A DNA stretch of 5,736 bases from Bacteroidota bacterium (GCA_003453835.1 DMMN01000113.1:498-6233), one strand, 5' to 3'; positions 1 to 5,736 are shown, counted from the first letter of the stretch. Made by a program: numbers and translations. Notes: generated by a model from the sequence alone, not told the origin.

Positions 1-2394
1 GTTATTCCCGTTGCTCTGGTAGGTCTTCATGGAGTGTTTTCGAACGCGAAGATGATGAAACAGATCGCTTTCGAAAATCTCACGCACGATGTCCATACAA
101 TTCGGGAAAAGACTGCAAACTTCCTCACGGGCGTGGAAAGCGACCTTCGGTTACTCCAGAATGCCTCATTTGTCCAACGGTTCGTGACAGCCTTGGAAGG
201 CTCTGCGGAGCCGGCAAAAGAACGAGTCACCGAACAGCTTGCATCGGAACTCCTTGCATTCGCAAGGACAAAACAAATCTATTATCAAATTCGAATAATC
301 GGTAATGCCGGGGACGAGCTGCTTCGAATTGAATGCCAAACCCTGAGTGATAGTCTTCTGTCCTTCCGTTCGGCCCCTGTTTCGAAACTTCGTCAGGGTT
401 TCGAATCATACTACCTGCTTGTCGCGGAGGGCCTGACGAAGGGTGAGATCGCCTTCACACCCGCTGAAGTCGCGCACGAGAGGACCGAACGTGTTCCTGT
501 CATTGGTTTTGTGATGCCTTTGTTTGGGTCGAAAGGCCGGGATGGTTTGCTTATTGCGAATATTTTTGCAAAGGATCTCTTCCGCGTCATCGAGACCCAG
601 CGACATCTCAATTTGCAAGGGAAAATCGTTCTGGTCAGCAGCGACGGACACTATCTCTATCATTCTGAAAAGAAAAAAGACTGGAACAAACTCCTTGCTT
701 CCCGGGAAGATGACAATCTTCAGCATGACTATTCCCCTTCAATCTCTGCACAGCTTCTCTCGGGACAGGAAGGAATTATTGATGAAGGAATTGACGAAAT
801 CATTTCGTACGGCCCCCTGTTTTCTCCGCGAGGCACTTCGTTCACTCATCAGCCACATGCCTTCTCCAATCCATTTTTTGTTTTTGAGAGCCTTGACAAA
901 GAGACCGTCCTTGGCCCTGCCTGGGCGTTCTCCCGGACTTTTGCAGGCTTCCTCATGATTTTCCTCATCACCTCCATAGGATTGGGGTTGCTTGCCACCA
1001 GACAATTCACCAAACCCATCGCGATGCTCCAACACGGTGCTGAGATCATAACGAGTGGAAACTACGGCCATCGCTTGCAGGTGGAAACGCACGACGAAAT
1101 CGAGAATCTCGCTCAGCAGTTCAATGTAATGGCTGGATCGCTTGAAGCGCACGAACGGGAGATCCTGCGCCACCGGACTAAACTTCAAGAGATGGTGCAG
1201 GATCGCACAAGGCAATTGACCGAGGAAAAAGCAAAACTGCAGGCACTTCTGGATAATGTACCCAGTGCCGTAGTGCTGCTCGACCAACAATTTCAGATTC
1301 AAGCGGCAAGCGCCGCATTTTCGAGCGTCACGGGATGTCGTTTCGAAGACGTCCGCGGACGGGATTGCCAGTCTGTCTTCTGCAAAGACGGGTTCTGTCG
1401 GGAATGCGTATCAAGACAGGCAATGCTCTCCGGCAATACCGAAAGCCATATCGACAAAACCGCCGATCGCGCAGGTGCCGATCGATACATCGAGCATGTC
1501 GCCATTCCCATGAAGGAAAACGGCAACGTAAGCTCAATCCTCGAGATCATAACCGACATTACAAAGCGGAAACAACTGGAACAACGTCTCCTTCAAACCG
1601 AGCGACTCACGGCGGCCGGTGAGATGTCCGCGCTTATTGCACACGAGTTCAGAAATTCTCTCACCTCCGTCAAAATGATTCTGCAGCTTCAGCGTGAATC
1701 GAAGGGCCTTTCTTCCCGTGAAAGGAAGTCGCTTGACGTGGCCCTGAACTCGATTTACCACATGGAGGGAGTCGTCACGGAATTACTGAATTTCGCACGC
1801 CCCTCACCGATGGAATTTCATCCAGTGCAATTGTCAGACGTCATCAATGACAGCATCACCTTCATAGAATCACATTTGAGGAAGAACATTCGTATTGAGA
1901 AATTCCTGCGGGGACCTCTTCCCCCCGTTGATCTTGACGCCCCCCACTTCAAAGAGGCAATGATCAATATCCTGCTGAATGCCGCCCAGGCGATTGAGAA
2001 CAAGCCGGCCATGAGAAGAAAAGAAATTGTATCCGTGCGCACTCACACTACGACCCTTGGGAAAGAGCTCCGCGATTTCACATTGAGAGACAACATGGGA
2101 GAAGCTCAAGATGACGACGGCGGGGTGCGAAGCGGACGAGAGATCACTCTCAAAAAGGGTACCCGTTGTATCCTTGTGGAAGTCAGCGATACCGGGCCCG
2201 GCATCCCGCGAGACCTCCTGAACCGAATCTTCGATCCATTCTTTACCACCAAGTCTAATGGCACGGGACTCGGGTTGCCCATGGTGAAACACACCGTGAA
2301 TGCTCATGGTGGCGTAGTCACCGTTGAAAGCAGAAAAGGAAGAAATGCAACGTTGAGGATCTACCTGCCGCTAAAGGAAACGACGCATGCATAA
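1..2394 (+). CDS. Membrane sensor histidine kinase (Cache-like sensor, HAMP, PAS, HisKA, HATPase), 5' partial
   Basis: Autophosphorylating sensor kinase of the NtrB/AtoS-like class, expected to phosphorylate the regulator encoded next. The frame is open from base 1, and its first codons (VIPVALVGLHGVF) look like the end of a first membrane helix, so the GTG at 34 is probably internal. Counting codon 1 at base 1: a Cache-like extracytoplasmic region spans about 12-305 (YYQIRIIGNAGDELLRIE fits this fold), the second membrane helix 313-333, HAMP 334-384, a coiled-coil linker to about 413, and PAS 414-524 with cysteines 456, 461, 466 and 469. The H-box is HEFRNSL with phospho-acceptor His548. The HATPase domain shows the N-box NILLNAAQA (Asn660), G1 DTGPGIP (Asp730), the F-box FDPFFTTK and G2 GTGLGLP (754-760). 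All catalytic motifs are intact. Two oddities: the H-box Pro is replaced by Ser, and the N-box to G1 spacing is about 70 residues, roughly double the usual. The ligand is unknown. Confidence 0.95.
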   Translation, partial: VIPVALVGLHGVFSNAKMMKQIAFENLTHDVHTIREKTANFLTGVESDLRLLQNASFVQRFVTALEGSAEPAKERVTEQLASELLAFARTKQIYYQIRIIGNAGDELLRIECQTLSDSLLSFRSAPVSKLRQGFESYYLLVAEGLTKGEIAFTPAEVAHERTERVPVIGFVMPLFGSKGRDGLLIANIFAKDLFRVIETQRHLNLQGKIVLVSSDGHYLYHSEKKKDWNKLLASREDDNLQHDYSPSISAQLLSGQEGIIDEGIDEIISYGPLFSPRGTSFTHQPHAFSNPFFVFESLDKETVLGPAWAFSRTFAGFLMIFLITSIGLGLLATRQFTKPIAMLQHGAEIITSGNYGHRLQVETHDEIENLAQQFNVMAGSLEAHEREILRHRTKLQEMVQDRTRQLTEEKAKLQALLDNVPSAVVLLDQQFQIQAASAAFSSVTGCRFEDVRGRDCQSVFCKDGFCRECVSRQAMLSGNTESHIDKTADRAGADRYIEHVAIPMKENGNVSSILEIITDITKRKQLEQRLLQTERLTAAGEMSALIAHEFRNSLTSVKMILQLQRESKGLSSRERKSLDVALNSIYHMEGVVTELLNFARPSPMEFHPVQLSDVINDSITFIESHLRKNIRIEKFLRGPLPPVDLDAPHFKEAMINILLNAAQAIENKPAMRRKEIVSVRTHTTTLGKELRDFTLRDNMGEAQDDDGGVRSGREITLKKGTRCILVEVSDTGPGIPRDLLNRIFDPFFTTKSNGTGLGLPMVKHTVNAHGGVVTVESRKGRNATLRIYLPLKETTHA
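937..999 (+). other. Second transmembrane helix of the sensor kinase
   Basis: The codons from about 937 to 999 encode a continuous hydrophobic stretch (TFAGFLMIFLITSIGLGLLA) followed at once by ATRQFTKPIAML, the usual start of a HAMP domain. This marks the boundary between the extracytoplasmic sensor and the cytoplasmic signalling half of the kinase. Confidence 0.85.
1240..1572 (+). other. PAS domain with CX4CX4CX2C cysteine cluster
   Basis: The domain opens with a typical PAS start (LLDNVPSAVVLLDQQFQIQ) and ends with the usual PAC-like segment (SSILEIITDITKRKQ). Cysteine codons at 1366, 1381, 1396 and 1405 give the spacing CX4CX4CX2C, with a further Cys at 1336. Cysteine-bearing PAS domains occur in other NtrB- and sigma-54-linked sensors. 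Here four closely spaced thiols could bind metal or an Fe-S cluster, or form redox-active disulfides; that role is inference. PAS assignment is confident, cofactor is not. Confidence 0.75.
2373..2378 (+). promoter_or_regulatory. Ribosome binding site for the NtrC-type regulator, inside the kinase gene
   Basis: AAAGGA lies 8 nt before the ATG at 2387, inside the last codons of the kinase. With the 8-nt gene overlap (2387-2394) this supports the chosen start and suggests translational coupling of kinase and regulator. Confidence 0.7.
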
Positions 2395-3787
2395 ATCGAA
2401 GGTGTTAGTGGTTGACGACGATGCAAAAATCCTCTTTGCGTTCCGTCAGGTCTTCCGGAAGGCAGGATATTCAACGATCACGGCAAGCGATGGAGAAGAA
2501 GCACTCCAGAAGATCTCGACCGAACAACCAAGCGTGGTGTTTATGGACATTTCAATGCCGAAAGTAGACGGGCTTGAAGTGCTCAGGAGATTGAAAGCGC
2601 AACATCTCACCGCACCGGTTGTTATTATCACGGGATACGGTACAATGCAGACGGCCATCAAAGCGGTCAAGCTTGGCGCGTTCGAATATCTTACAAAGCC
2701 ACTCGACGTGAGAAAGATTCGGGAAATCGCAGAACGAGCTCTCGCAGCTGGCCAATCGACATTTATCTTTTCCCAACAACGGAAGCAACTCAAGGCAGAT
2801 TTCGTCGATCGCTATGAGCTTATTGGCAACAATACCGGCATGCAGGAAGTCTACAAACTCATCGGATCCGTTTCGACAACCCCAAACGGCACACCCGTAC
2901 TGATTCTTGGCGAGAGCGGAACAGGCAAAGAGCTTGTTGCCCGCACTATTCACAGCAACGGCGAAAACGCTGCAGATCCATTTGTGGCAATTAACTGCAC
3001 TGCGTTTCCCGAGACCCTCCTGGAGTCTGAGTTATTTGGTCATGAAAAAGGCGCCTTCACGGGAGCAGGCGAACGGAAACTCGGTAAGTTCGAAGTTGCA
3101 CGTGCCAGCACAATTTTCCTTGATGAAATTGGGAACCTTTCCTCCCATCTTCAACAGAAACTTCTGCGCGTTCTCCAGCAGCGGGAATTTGAGAGGCTCG
3201 GCGGAAACGATCCCATCCGGGTTGAAGCACGGTTTGTCGCTGCCACGAACCGCGACGTGAAAAAGGAGGTAAAGCAGGGACGTTTTAGGGAGGACCTCTT
3301 TTATAGGTTGAATGTAGTGGCCCTCCGCCTTCCGCCGTTGCGCGATCGGAAAGATGACATCCCTCTTCTTTCCCACTATTTCCTATCGAAATATAACGAC
3401 AAGCTCAAGAAGTCGGTCAAGGGATTCTCCAGAGACGCAATGGCATGGCTTCGGTCGTACCGATATCCGGGCAACGTGCGGGAACTTGAGAATCTTATCG
3501 AACGCGCAGTAATGCTCGCCAAGGGAGGAATGATCCCGGTCGACGTCTTTCATGACTCACTCAGACCGGCTGCTCACGCCACGACGGTTTTTCCCATCCT
3601 CAATTCCGTCTTTAGTAAGTCCCGCCGATTCGTTCTGGTGCAATTTGAGAAACAGTTCGTTGCCGATCTGCTTACCAAACACCGGGGAAACGTTTCGGCA
3701 GCGGCACGAGCTTCCCGGATGACCCGACAGAATCTCCAGCGGCTCATGACAAAGCACAAGATCCGGGCAGAGTCGTTCCGGCAATGA
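2387..3787 (+). CDS. NtrC-family sigma-54-dependent response regulator (REC, AAA+, Fis-type HTH)
   Basis: Cytoplasmic DNA-binding activator that, once phosphorylated, forms an AAA+ ring and remodels sigma-54 RNA polymerase. Complete at 466 aa, a normal family length. The receiver spans 1-120, with acidic residues Asp10/Asp11, phospho-acceptor Asp54, switch Thr82 and Lys104. The AAA+ domain spans about 143-380: Walker A GESGTGKE (175-182), the sigma-54-contacting GAFTGA loop (222-227), Walker B FLDEIG with Asp246/Glu247, sensor I ATNRD (286-290), arginine-finger region GRFREDLFYRLN (298-309) and sensor II GNVRELEN (362-369). The C-terminal Fis-like helix-turn-helix lies near 432-460 (GNVSAAARASRMTRQNLQRL). 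No key residue is missing, so it should be a true sigma-54 activator. It overlaps the kinase gene by 8 nt, which argues that the two form a cognate pair. Likely targets include the sites just downstream of its own stop codon. The specific regulon name cannot be assigned. Confidence 0.97.
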   Translation: MHKSKVLVVDDDAKILFAFRQVFRKAGYSTITASDGEEALQKISTEQPSVVFMDISMPKVDGLEVLRRLKAQHLTAPVVIITGYGTMQTAIKAVKLGAFEYLTKPLDVRKIREIAERALAAGQSTFIFSQQRKQLKADFVDRYELIGNNTGMQEVYKLIGSVSTTPNGTPVLILGESGTGKELVARTIHSNGENAADPFVAINCTAFPETLLESELFGHEKGAFTGAGERKLGKFEVARASTIFLDEIGNLSSHLQQKLLRVLQQREFERLGGNDPIRVEARFVAATNRDVKKEVKQGRFREDLFYRLNVVALRLPPLRDRKDDIPLLSHYFLSKYNDKLKKSVKGFSRDAMAWLRSYRYPGNVRELENLIERAVMLAKGGMIPVDVFHDSLRPAAHATTVFPILNSVFSKSRRFVLVQFEKQFVADLLTKHRGNVSAAARASRMTRQNLQRLMTKHKIRAESFRQ

Positions 3788-3828
3788 ACCCTATGACCTG
3801 AACCCTTCCTCGGTTTCTCTTCTTCGAA

Positions 3829-3847
3829 TGCCAATTCCTCCTTTTCA
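3829..3847 (+). promoter_or_regulatory. Degenerate upstream copy of the putative enhancer site
   Basis: TGCCAA, 7 nt, then TTTTCA. The left half is identical to the site at 3851-3869 and the right half matches 4 of 6 bases of TTGGCA. The centres are 22 bp apart, about two helical turns, so two bound dimers would lie on the same DNA face, as is common for NtrC-family enhancers. Inferred from pattern only. Confidence 0.35.
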
Positions 3848-3850
3848 TAC

Positions 3851-3869
3851 TGCCAAGCAACAATTGGCA
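3851..3869 (+). promoter_or_regulatory. Perfect inverted repeat TGCCAA-N7-TTGGCA, candidate activator binding site
   Basis: The 6-bp arms are exact reverse complements around a 7-nt spacer (GCAACAA), 19 bp in all. Size and symmetry resemble NtrC-family enhancer half-site pairs. Its centre lies about 108 bp upstream of the start expected from the -24/-12 element at 3941-3957, within the usual enhancer range. The right arm also overlaps a second possible -24 element, so the site could instead act as a repressor operator or be part of that promoter. Confidence 0.45.
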
Positions 3870-3880
3870 CCTTCCGCGCA
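3864..3880 (+). promoter_or_regulatory. Alternative sigma-54 promoter (TTGGCACC-N4-GCGCA)
   Basis: The invariant GG (3866-3867) and GC (3878-3879) are separated by exactly 10 nt, the required -24/-12 spacing, and the -24 box TTGGCAC is nearly ideal. The -12 box is GCGCA rather than TTGCA/T. Transcription would begin near 3891, giving a leader of about 90 nt. The overlap with the inverted repeat makes an enhancer role about as likely. Confidence 0.3.
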
Positions 3881-3940
3881 ACAGTTTCCGCTGCAATAGC
3901 ATTTTCCCTTGTTTTGAGCCTTTTCTGCTGCCCTGAACCG

Positions 3941-3957
3941 CTGGCACGTCGATTGAT
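3941..3957 (+). promoter_or_regulatory. Candidate sigma-54 promoter (CTGGCACG-N4-TTGAT)
   Basis: The -24 box CTGGCACG matches the YTGGCACG consensus at every base. The -12 box TTGAT sits at the right distance (10 nt between GG at 3943-3944 and GA at 3955-3956) but has A for the expected C of TTGCT. The start would fall near 3968, just before the ribosome binding site AAGGA at 3974-3978. The adjacent upstream gene encodes a GAFTGA-containing activator, which supports the reading. The -12 mismatch keeps confidence moderate. Confidence 0.45.
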
Positions 3958-3973
3958 TTGTCTGTCTTCGTAC

Positions 3974-3978
3974 AAGGA
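3974..3978 (+). promoter_or_regulatory. Ribosome binding site for the receiver gene
   Basis: AAGGA lies 5 nt before the ATG at 3984 and fixes that start, since no in-frame start with a comparable site is seen upstream. Confidence 0.7.
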
Positions 3979-3983
3979 AGTTT

Positions 3984-4361
3984 ATGGCGAATCAACCACA
4001 AGTTATGGTCGTCGATAACGACGAGAATATTCTCTCCGCATTCGAAGATTTTCTCAGAAAAGAGAACTGCCAGATAGTTGCAGAAACGAGCGCGGAAGAA
4101 GCTCTTGCACATTTCACGGAACAGCGCATCGACCTCCTCATCACCGATATCAGGGTGAGACTTCATTCAGGCATCACGTTGCTGCTCCAGGTGCGGGCAG
4201 CGTATCCGCATGTCCCAACCATTGTGATCACAGGCCACCCGGATGTCATCACCGAAAAGGAAGTGCTGGAGTACGGTGCGGACTACTTTTTCCTCAAGCC
4301 GCTCGAGCTCGACAAGCTTCGATTCGCACTGAGAAAGTGTTTAGAAATCAGGACGAAGTAG
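3984..4361 (+). CDS. Single-domain response regulator receiver protein
   Basis: A 125-aa cytoplasmic protein made of one CheY-like receiver domain with no output domain. Visible features are Asp11 in VVDNDEN, phospho-acceptor Asp55 in LLITDIRV, switch Thr83 in VITG and Lys105 in LKPLE, so phosphorylation is plausible. Two departures stand out: the second acidic-pocket position is Asn12 (DN in place of the usual DD), and the loop after Asp55 reads IRVRLHSG, lacking the MP pair of the common IRMPxMDG. These could change metal binding, phospho-lifetime or partner choice. It lies downstream of candidate sigma-54 promoters and 48 nt before the cytochrome-porin gene, so the two are probably co-transcribed. 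Possible roles are phosphate sink for the upstream kinase, phosphorelay intermediate or protein-interaction switch; none is shown by the sequence. Confidence 0.93.
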   Translation: MANQPQVMVVDNDENILSAFEDFLRKENCQIVAETSAEEALAHFTEQRIDLLITDIRVRLHSGITLLLQVRAAYPHVPTIVITGHPDVITEKEVLEYGADYFFLKPLELDKLRFALRKCLEIRTK

Positions 4362-4400
4362 AATTATGCCCATATCTTTTAATCCACTTACCAGTTTGCT

Positions 4401-4405
4401 GGAGG
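4401..4405 (+). promoter_or_regulatory. Strong ribosome binding site for the cytochrome-porin gene
   Basis: GGAGG lies 4 nt before the ATG at 4410, and a signal peptide begins directly at that start, so the start is secure. The site overlaps the right arm of a tiny 4-bp inverted repeat (CCAG-TTTG-CTGG, 4391-4402), which is probably too weak to matter. Confidence 0.75.
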
Positions 4406-4409
4406 TCAC

Positions 4410-4481
4410 ATGAAAAAAGCTATCGTCGGTTTCCTCGCCACGGCGCTTCTGGTTCTCGTGTTTGCTGTGGAAAGCCACGCC
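4410..4481 (+). other. Signal peptide of the cytochrome-porin
   Basis: A basic start (MKK), a hydrophobic core (IVGFLATALLVLVFAV) and an SHA cleavage motif before IPAFSRKY. Sec export is required because haem c is attached in the periplasm. Confidence 0.88.
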
Positions 4482-5660
4482 ATCCCGGCGTTTTCGCGCA
4501 AGTATCGAACAAGTTGCAGCACATGCCACTACGCCGCGCCAATGCTCAATGCATTCGGCAAAGCGTTCAAGAACAACGGTTATCGATATCCTGCCGGAGC
4601 GGATCCCGAAATGACAAAAGAAGAGCCGGTCAGCCTCGGTTCTGAGGCGTACAAGAAAGTCTGGCCCGATGCGATTTGGCCCGCGGATATTCCGGGGACG
4701 AGTCCTGTTTCGGTGTGGGCGGTCAACCGCATCAACTATGCAGCCCTCAGCGACGTAAAGTGGGAATTCGAAACGCCGCACGAAGTTGAGATCTTGTACG
4801 CAGGGACAATAGGAGAAAGCTTTTCGTTTTTCGGCGAAGTTGAGATAGAAAACGATGCCGGCGATCTTGAAATTGCTTTTCCGCTCGCGCTCCAGTACGA
4901 CGACAACCCGGCGCTTCACGTTCGGATGGGAATGGTCCATGCAGATCCCACGCCAAACCATTTGAAGCTGACCCGCAATCATTACAATGTTGCGAGCTTC
5001 CGAAGCCGCAACGGCTGGAGATTCCGGGATGATCACGCCGGTTTGGAGGTGTGGGGTGCTGGAAACGGCTCGGGAGAAAGAGGCGGGTTTACCTACCGGG
5101 TTGGCGTCGTTAACGGACAGGGTCTGAGCGACATGAATAAGGAGAAGGACTTCTATGGGAAGATGACCTATAAGATCGGTGGACTTGGCGAAGTCGGCGG
5201 AACCGAGGGGGCCGGGAGCAATGCATCTGAATTCTTCCTCGATGACAACGTGACCCTTGGCGCCTTTATGTATACCGGTACGGCGTCAAAGACCGGCGTC
5301 GCCGATGAGGACTTCACCGTGTTCGGCGGAGATGTGGATTTCTGGTACCAGCGCTTTATTCTGAACGGCACTCTTATGTTGATGGATTCGCGAATCACCG
5401 GTACTCCGAAGCGAAATTCCATGGTGTACTATGCTCAGGCGAACGCTGTCCTCTATCCGTGGCTGATAGGATTGGTGCGCTACGAATGGGAGGACCGCGA
5501 TACCGACCAGGACCTGGTGAAGCCTGTAAATGCCATAATTCCCGGCATAACATTGATGGCGAGGGCGAACGTGAAGCTCATATTCGAGTTCAAGAAATTT
5601 CTCGATGAGGCCAACAAGAAGAACGATACGTTCGGTTTTCAAATTAACTTCGGCATCTAG
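4410..5660 (+). CDS. Secreted monohaem c-type cytochrome with outer-membrane beta-barrel-like C-terminus (Cyc2-like)
   Basis: A 416-aa precursor. Residues 1-24 form a Sec signal peptide (MKKAIVGFLATALLVLVF core, cleavage likely after SHA24). A short haem domain follows, with CSTCH (Cys36, Cys39, His40; bases 4515-4529) and FGKAFKNNGY at 49-58, like the FGxxFKxNGY stretch after the haem site of fused cytochrome-porins. These two are the only cysteines, so one haem c is expected. From about 75 to 416 there are repeated alternating polar/hydrophobic segments with aromatic girdle-like residues, Gly/Asp-rich turns and a final strand FGFQINFGI, as in outer-membrane barrels. Cyc2 proteins have this same order (monohaem domain, then porin) and move electrons across the outer membrane; some oxidise Fe(II). 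Direction and substrate here are unknown. Alternative: a periplasmic-facing haem protein anchored to a barrel of another family. Probably co-transcribed with the receiver. Confidence 0.8.
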   Translation: MKKAIVGFLATALLVLVFAVESHAIPAFSRKYRTSCSTCHYAAPMLNAFGKAFKNNGYRYPAGADPEMTKEEPVSLGSEAYKKVWPDAIWPADIPGTSPVSVWAVNRINYAALSDVKWEFETPHEVEILYAGTIGESFSFFGEVEIENDAGDLEIAFPLALQYDDNPALHVRMGMVHADPTPNHLKLTRNHYNVASFRSRNGWRFRDDHAGLEVWGAGNGSGERGGFTYRVGVVNGQGLSDMNKEKDFYGKMTYKIGGLGEVGGTEGAGSNASEFFLDDNVTLGAFMYTGTASKTGVADEDFTVFGGDVDFWYQRFILNGTLMLMDSRITGTPKRNSMVYYAQANAVLYPWLIGLVRYEWEDRDTDQDLVKPVNAIIPGITLMARANVKLIFEFKKFLDEANKKNDTFGFQINFGI

Positions 5661-5728
5661 GAGGTCGTGCTGATTGTTCGCCTGTTCATATGTTTCCTTT
5701 ATACGCAACATTGAGAAAAGGATCAATC

Positions 5729-5736
5729 ATGACTAA
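5729..5736 (+). CDS. Start of a further gene, cut by the window end
   Basis: ATG ACT AA at the window edge is preceded by AAAGGA (5717-5722) at 6 nt, a good ribosome binding site. It lies 68 nt after the cytochrome-porin stop with no terminator seen between, so it may belong to the same transcript. An in-frame ATG at 5690 is also open to the window end but has no clear ribosome binding site. The product cannot be judged. Confidence 0.5.

Larger units (their letters stand above)
3788..3983 (+). promoter_or_regulatory. 196-bp intergenic regulatory region between regulator and receiver genes
   Basis: No convincing gene is seen here on either strand. The stretch is pyrimidine-rich on the plus strand and holds the inverted repeats and -24/-12-like elements listed separately. 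No GC-rich hairpin followed by a T-run was found after the regulator stop codon, so read-through from upstream cannot be excluded. Its position makes it the control region of the receiver and cytochrome-porin genes. Confidence 0.7.

Noticed and set aside
739..1302. Long open frame on the minus strand (187 codons) inside the kinase gene
   Set aside because: It is antisense to a well-supported domain-bearing gene and its translation shows no recognisable domain, so it is a shadow frame.
2255..2280. TGGCACG followed by TTGC within the kinase gene, resembling a sigma-54 promoter
   Set aside because: The distance between the two boxes is wrong for -24/-12 geometry, and the bases encode the conserved GTGLGLP motif.
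3785..3806. Direct repeat TGAACCCT-N6-TGAACCCT at the end of the regulator gene
   Set aside because: It is only 8 bp, occurs twice, has no dyad symmetry, and the first copy overlaps the stop codon. It could be chance.
3574..4166. Minus-strand open frames crossing the 196-bp gap
   Set aside because: They run antisense into both flanking genes and show no motif or plausible ribosome binding site. The gap is better explained as regulatory DNA.
4391..4402. Small hairpin CCAG-TTTG-CTGG touching the ribosome binding site of the cytochrome-porin
   Set aside because: A 4-bp stem is too weak to propose as a translational switch without further support.
4341..5036. Minus-strand open frame of 231 codons across the receiver end and cytochrome-porin
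   Set aside because: It lies opposite the signal peptide and haem motif of a convincing gene, has no family-like motifs, and spans an intergenic ribosome binding site.
5667..5714. Tiny 15-codon hydrophobic frame starting GTG just after an AGGAGGT motif at the cytochrome-porin stop
   Set aside because: The spacing to GTG is only about 1 nt and the peptide has no recognisable feature. The Shine-Dalgarno-like motif overlapping the stop codon is probably incidental.

Overview
The window reads as one plus-strand signalling and electron-transfer cluster from a Gram-negative bacterium with roughly balanced GC. The last complete gene encodes a secreted, haem-binding, beta-rich protein typical of outer membranes, so a diderm host is well supported. 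The style (a large Cache/HAMP/PAS kinase, an NtrC-family regulator and an outer-membrane monohaem protein with an 'IPAFSRKY..CSTCH' start) is reminiscent of environmental lineages such as Ignavibacteria/Chlorobi relatives, Nitrospirae or former Deltaproteobacteria. Sequence reading alone does not settle the lineage.

Layout: (1) 1-2394, a membrane-bound hybrid-sensor histidine kinase whose 5' end lies outside the window. (2) 2387-3787, a complete NtrC-type sigma-54-dependent response regulator that overlaps the kinase by 8 nt. (3) 3788-3983, a 196-bp non-coding gap carrying an inverted repeat that looks like an enhancer site, a degenerate second copy 22 bp upstream, and two sequences with -24/-12 (sigma-54) geometry. 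(4) 3984-4361, a single-domain receiver protein. (5) 4410-5660, a protein with a signal peptide, one CxxCH haem site and a C-terminal beta-barrel-like region, resembling the Cyc2-type fused cytochrome-porins. (6) 5729 to the end, the first codons of another gene. No tRNA, rRNA, CRISPR, insertion sequence or clear intrinsic terminator was seen.

Proposed working model (inference): the kinase senses an extracytoplasmic cue through a Cache-like domain, and possibly a cytoplasmic redox or metal cue through a cysteine-rich PAS domain. It phosphorylates the NtrC-type regulator, which binds the tandem sites in the 196-bp gap and activates sigma-54 RNA polymerase. The resulting transcript would carry the lone receiver, the cytochrome-porin and probably the next gene. 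The lone receiver could then act as a phosphate sink, feedback element or adaptor. The most interesting points are the cytochrome-porin, the promoter/enhancer architecture joining it to the two-component pair, and the four-cysteine motif in the kinase PAS domain.
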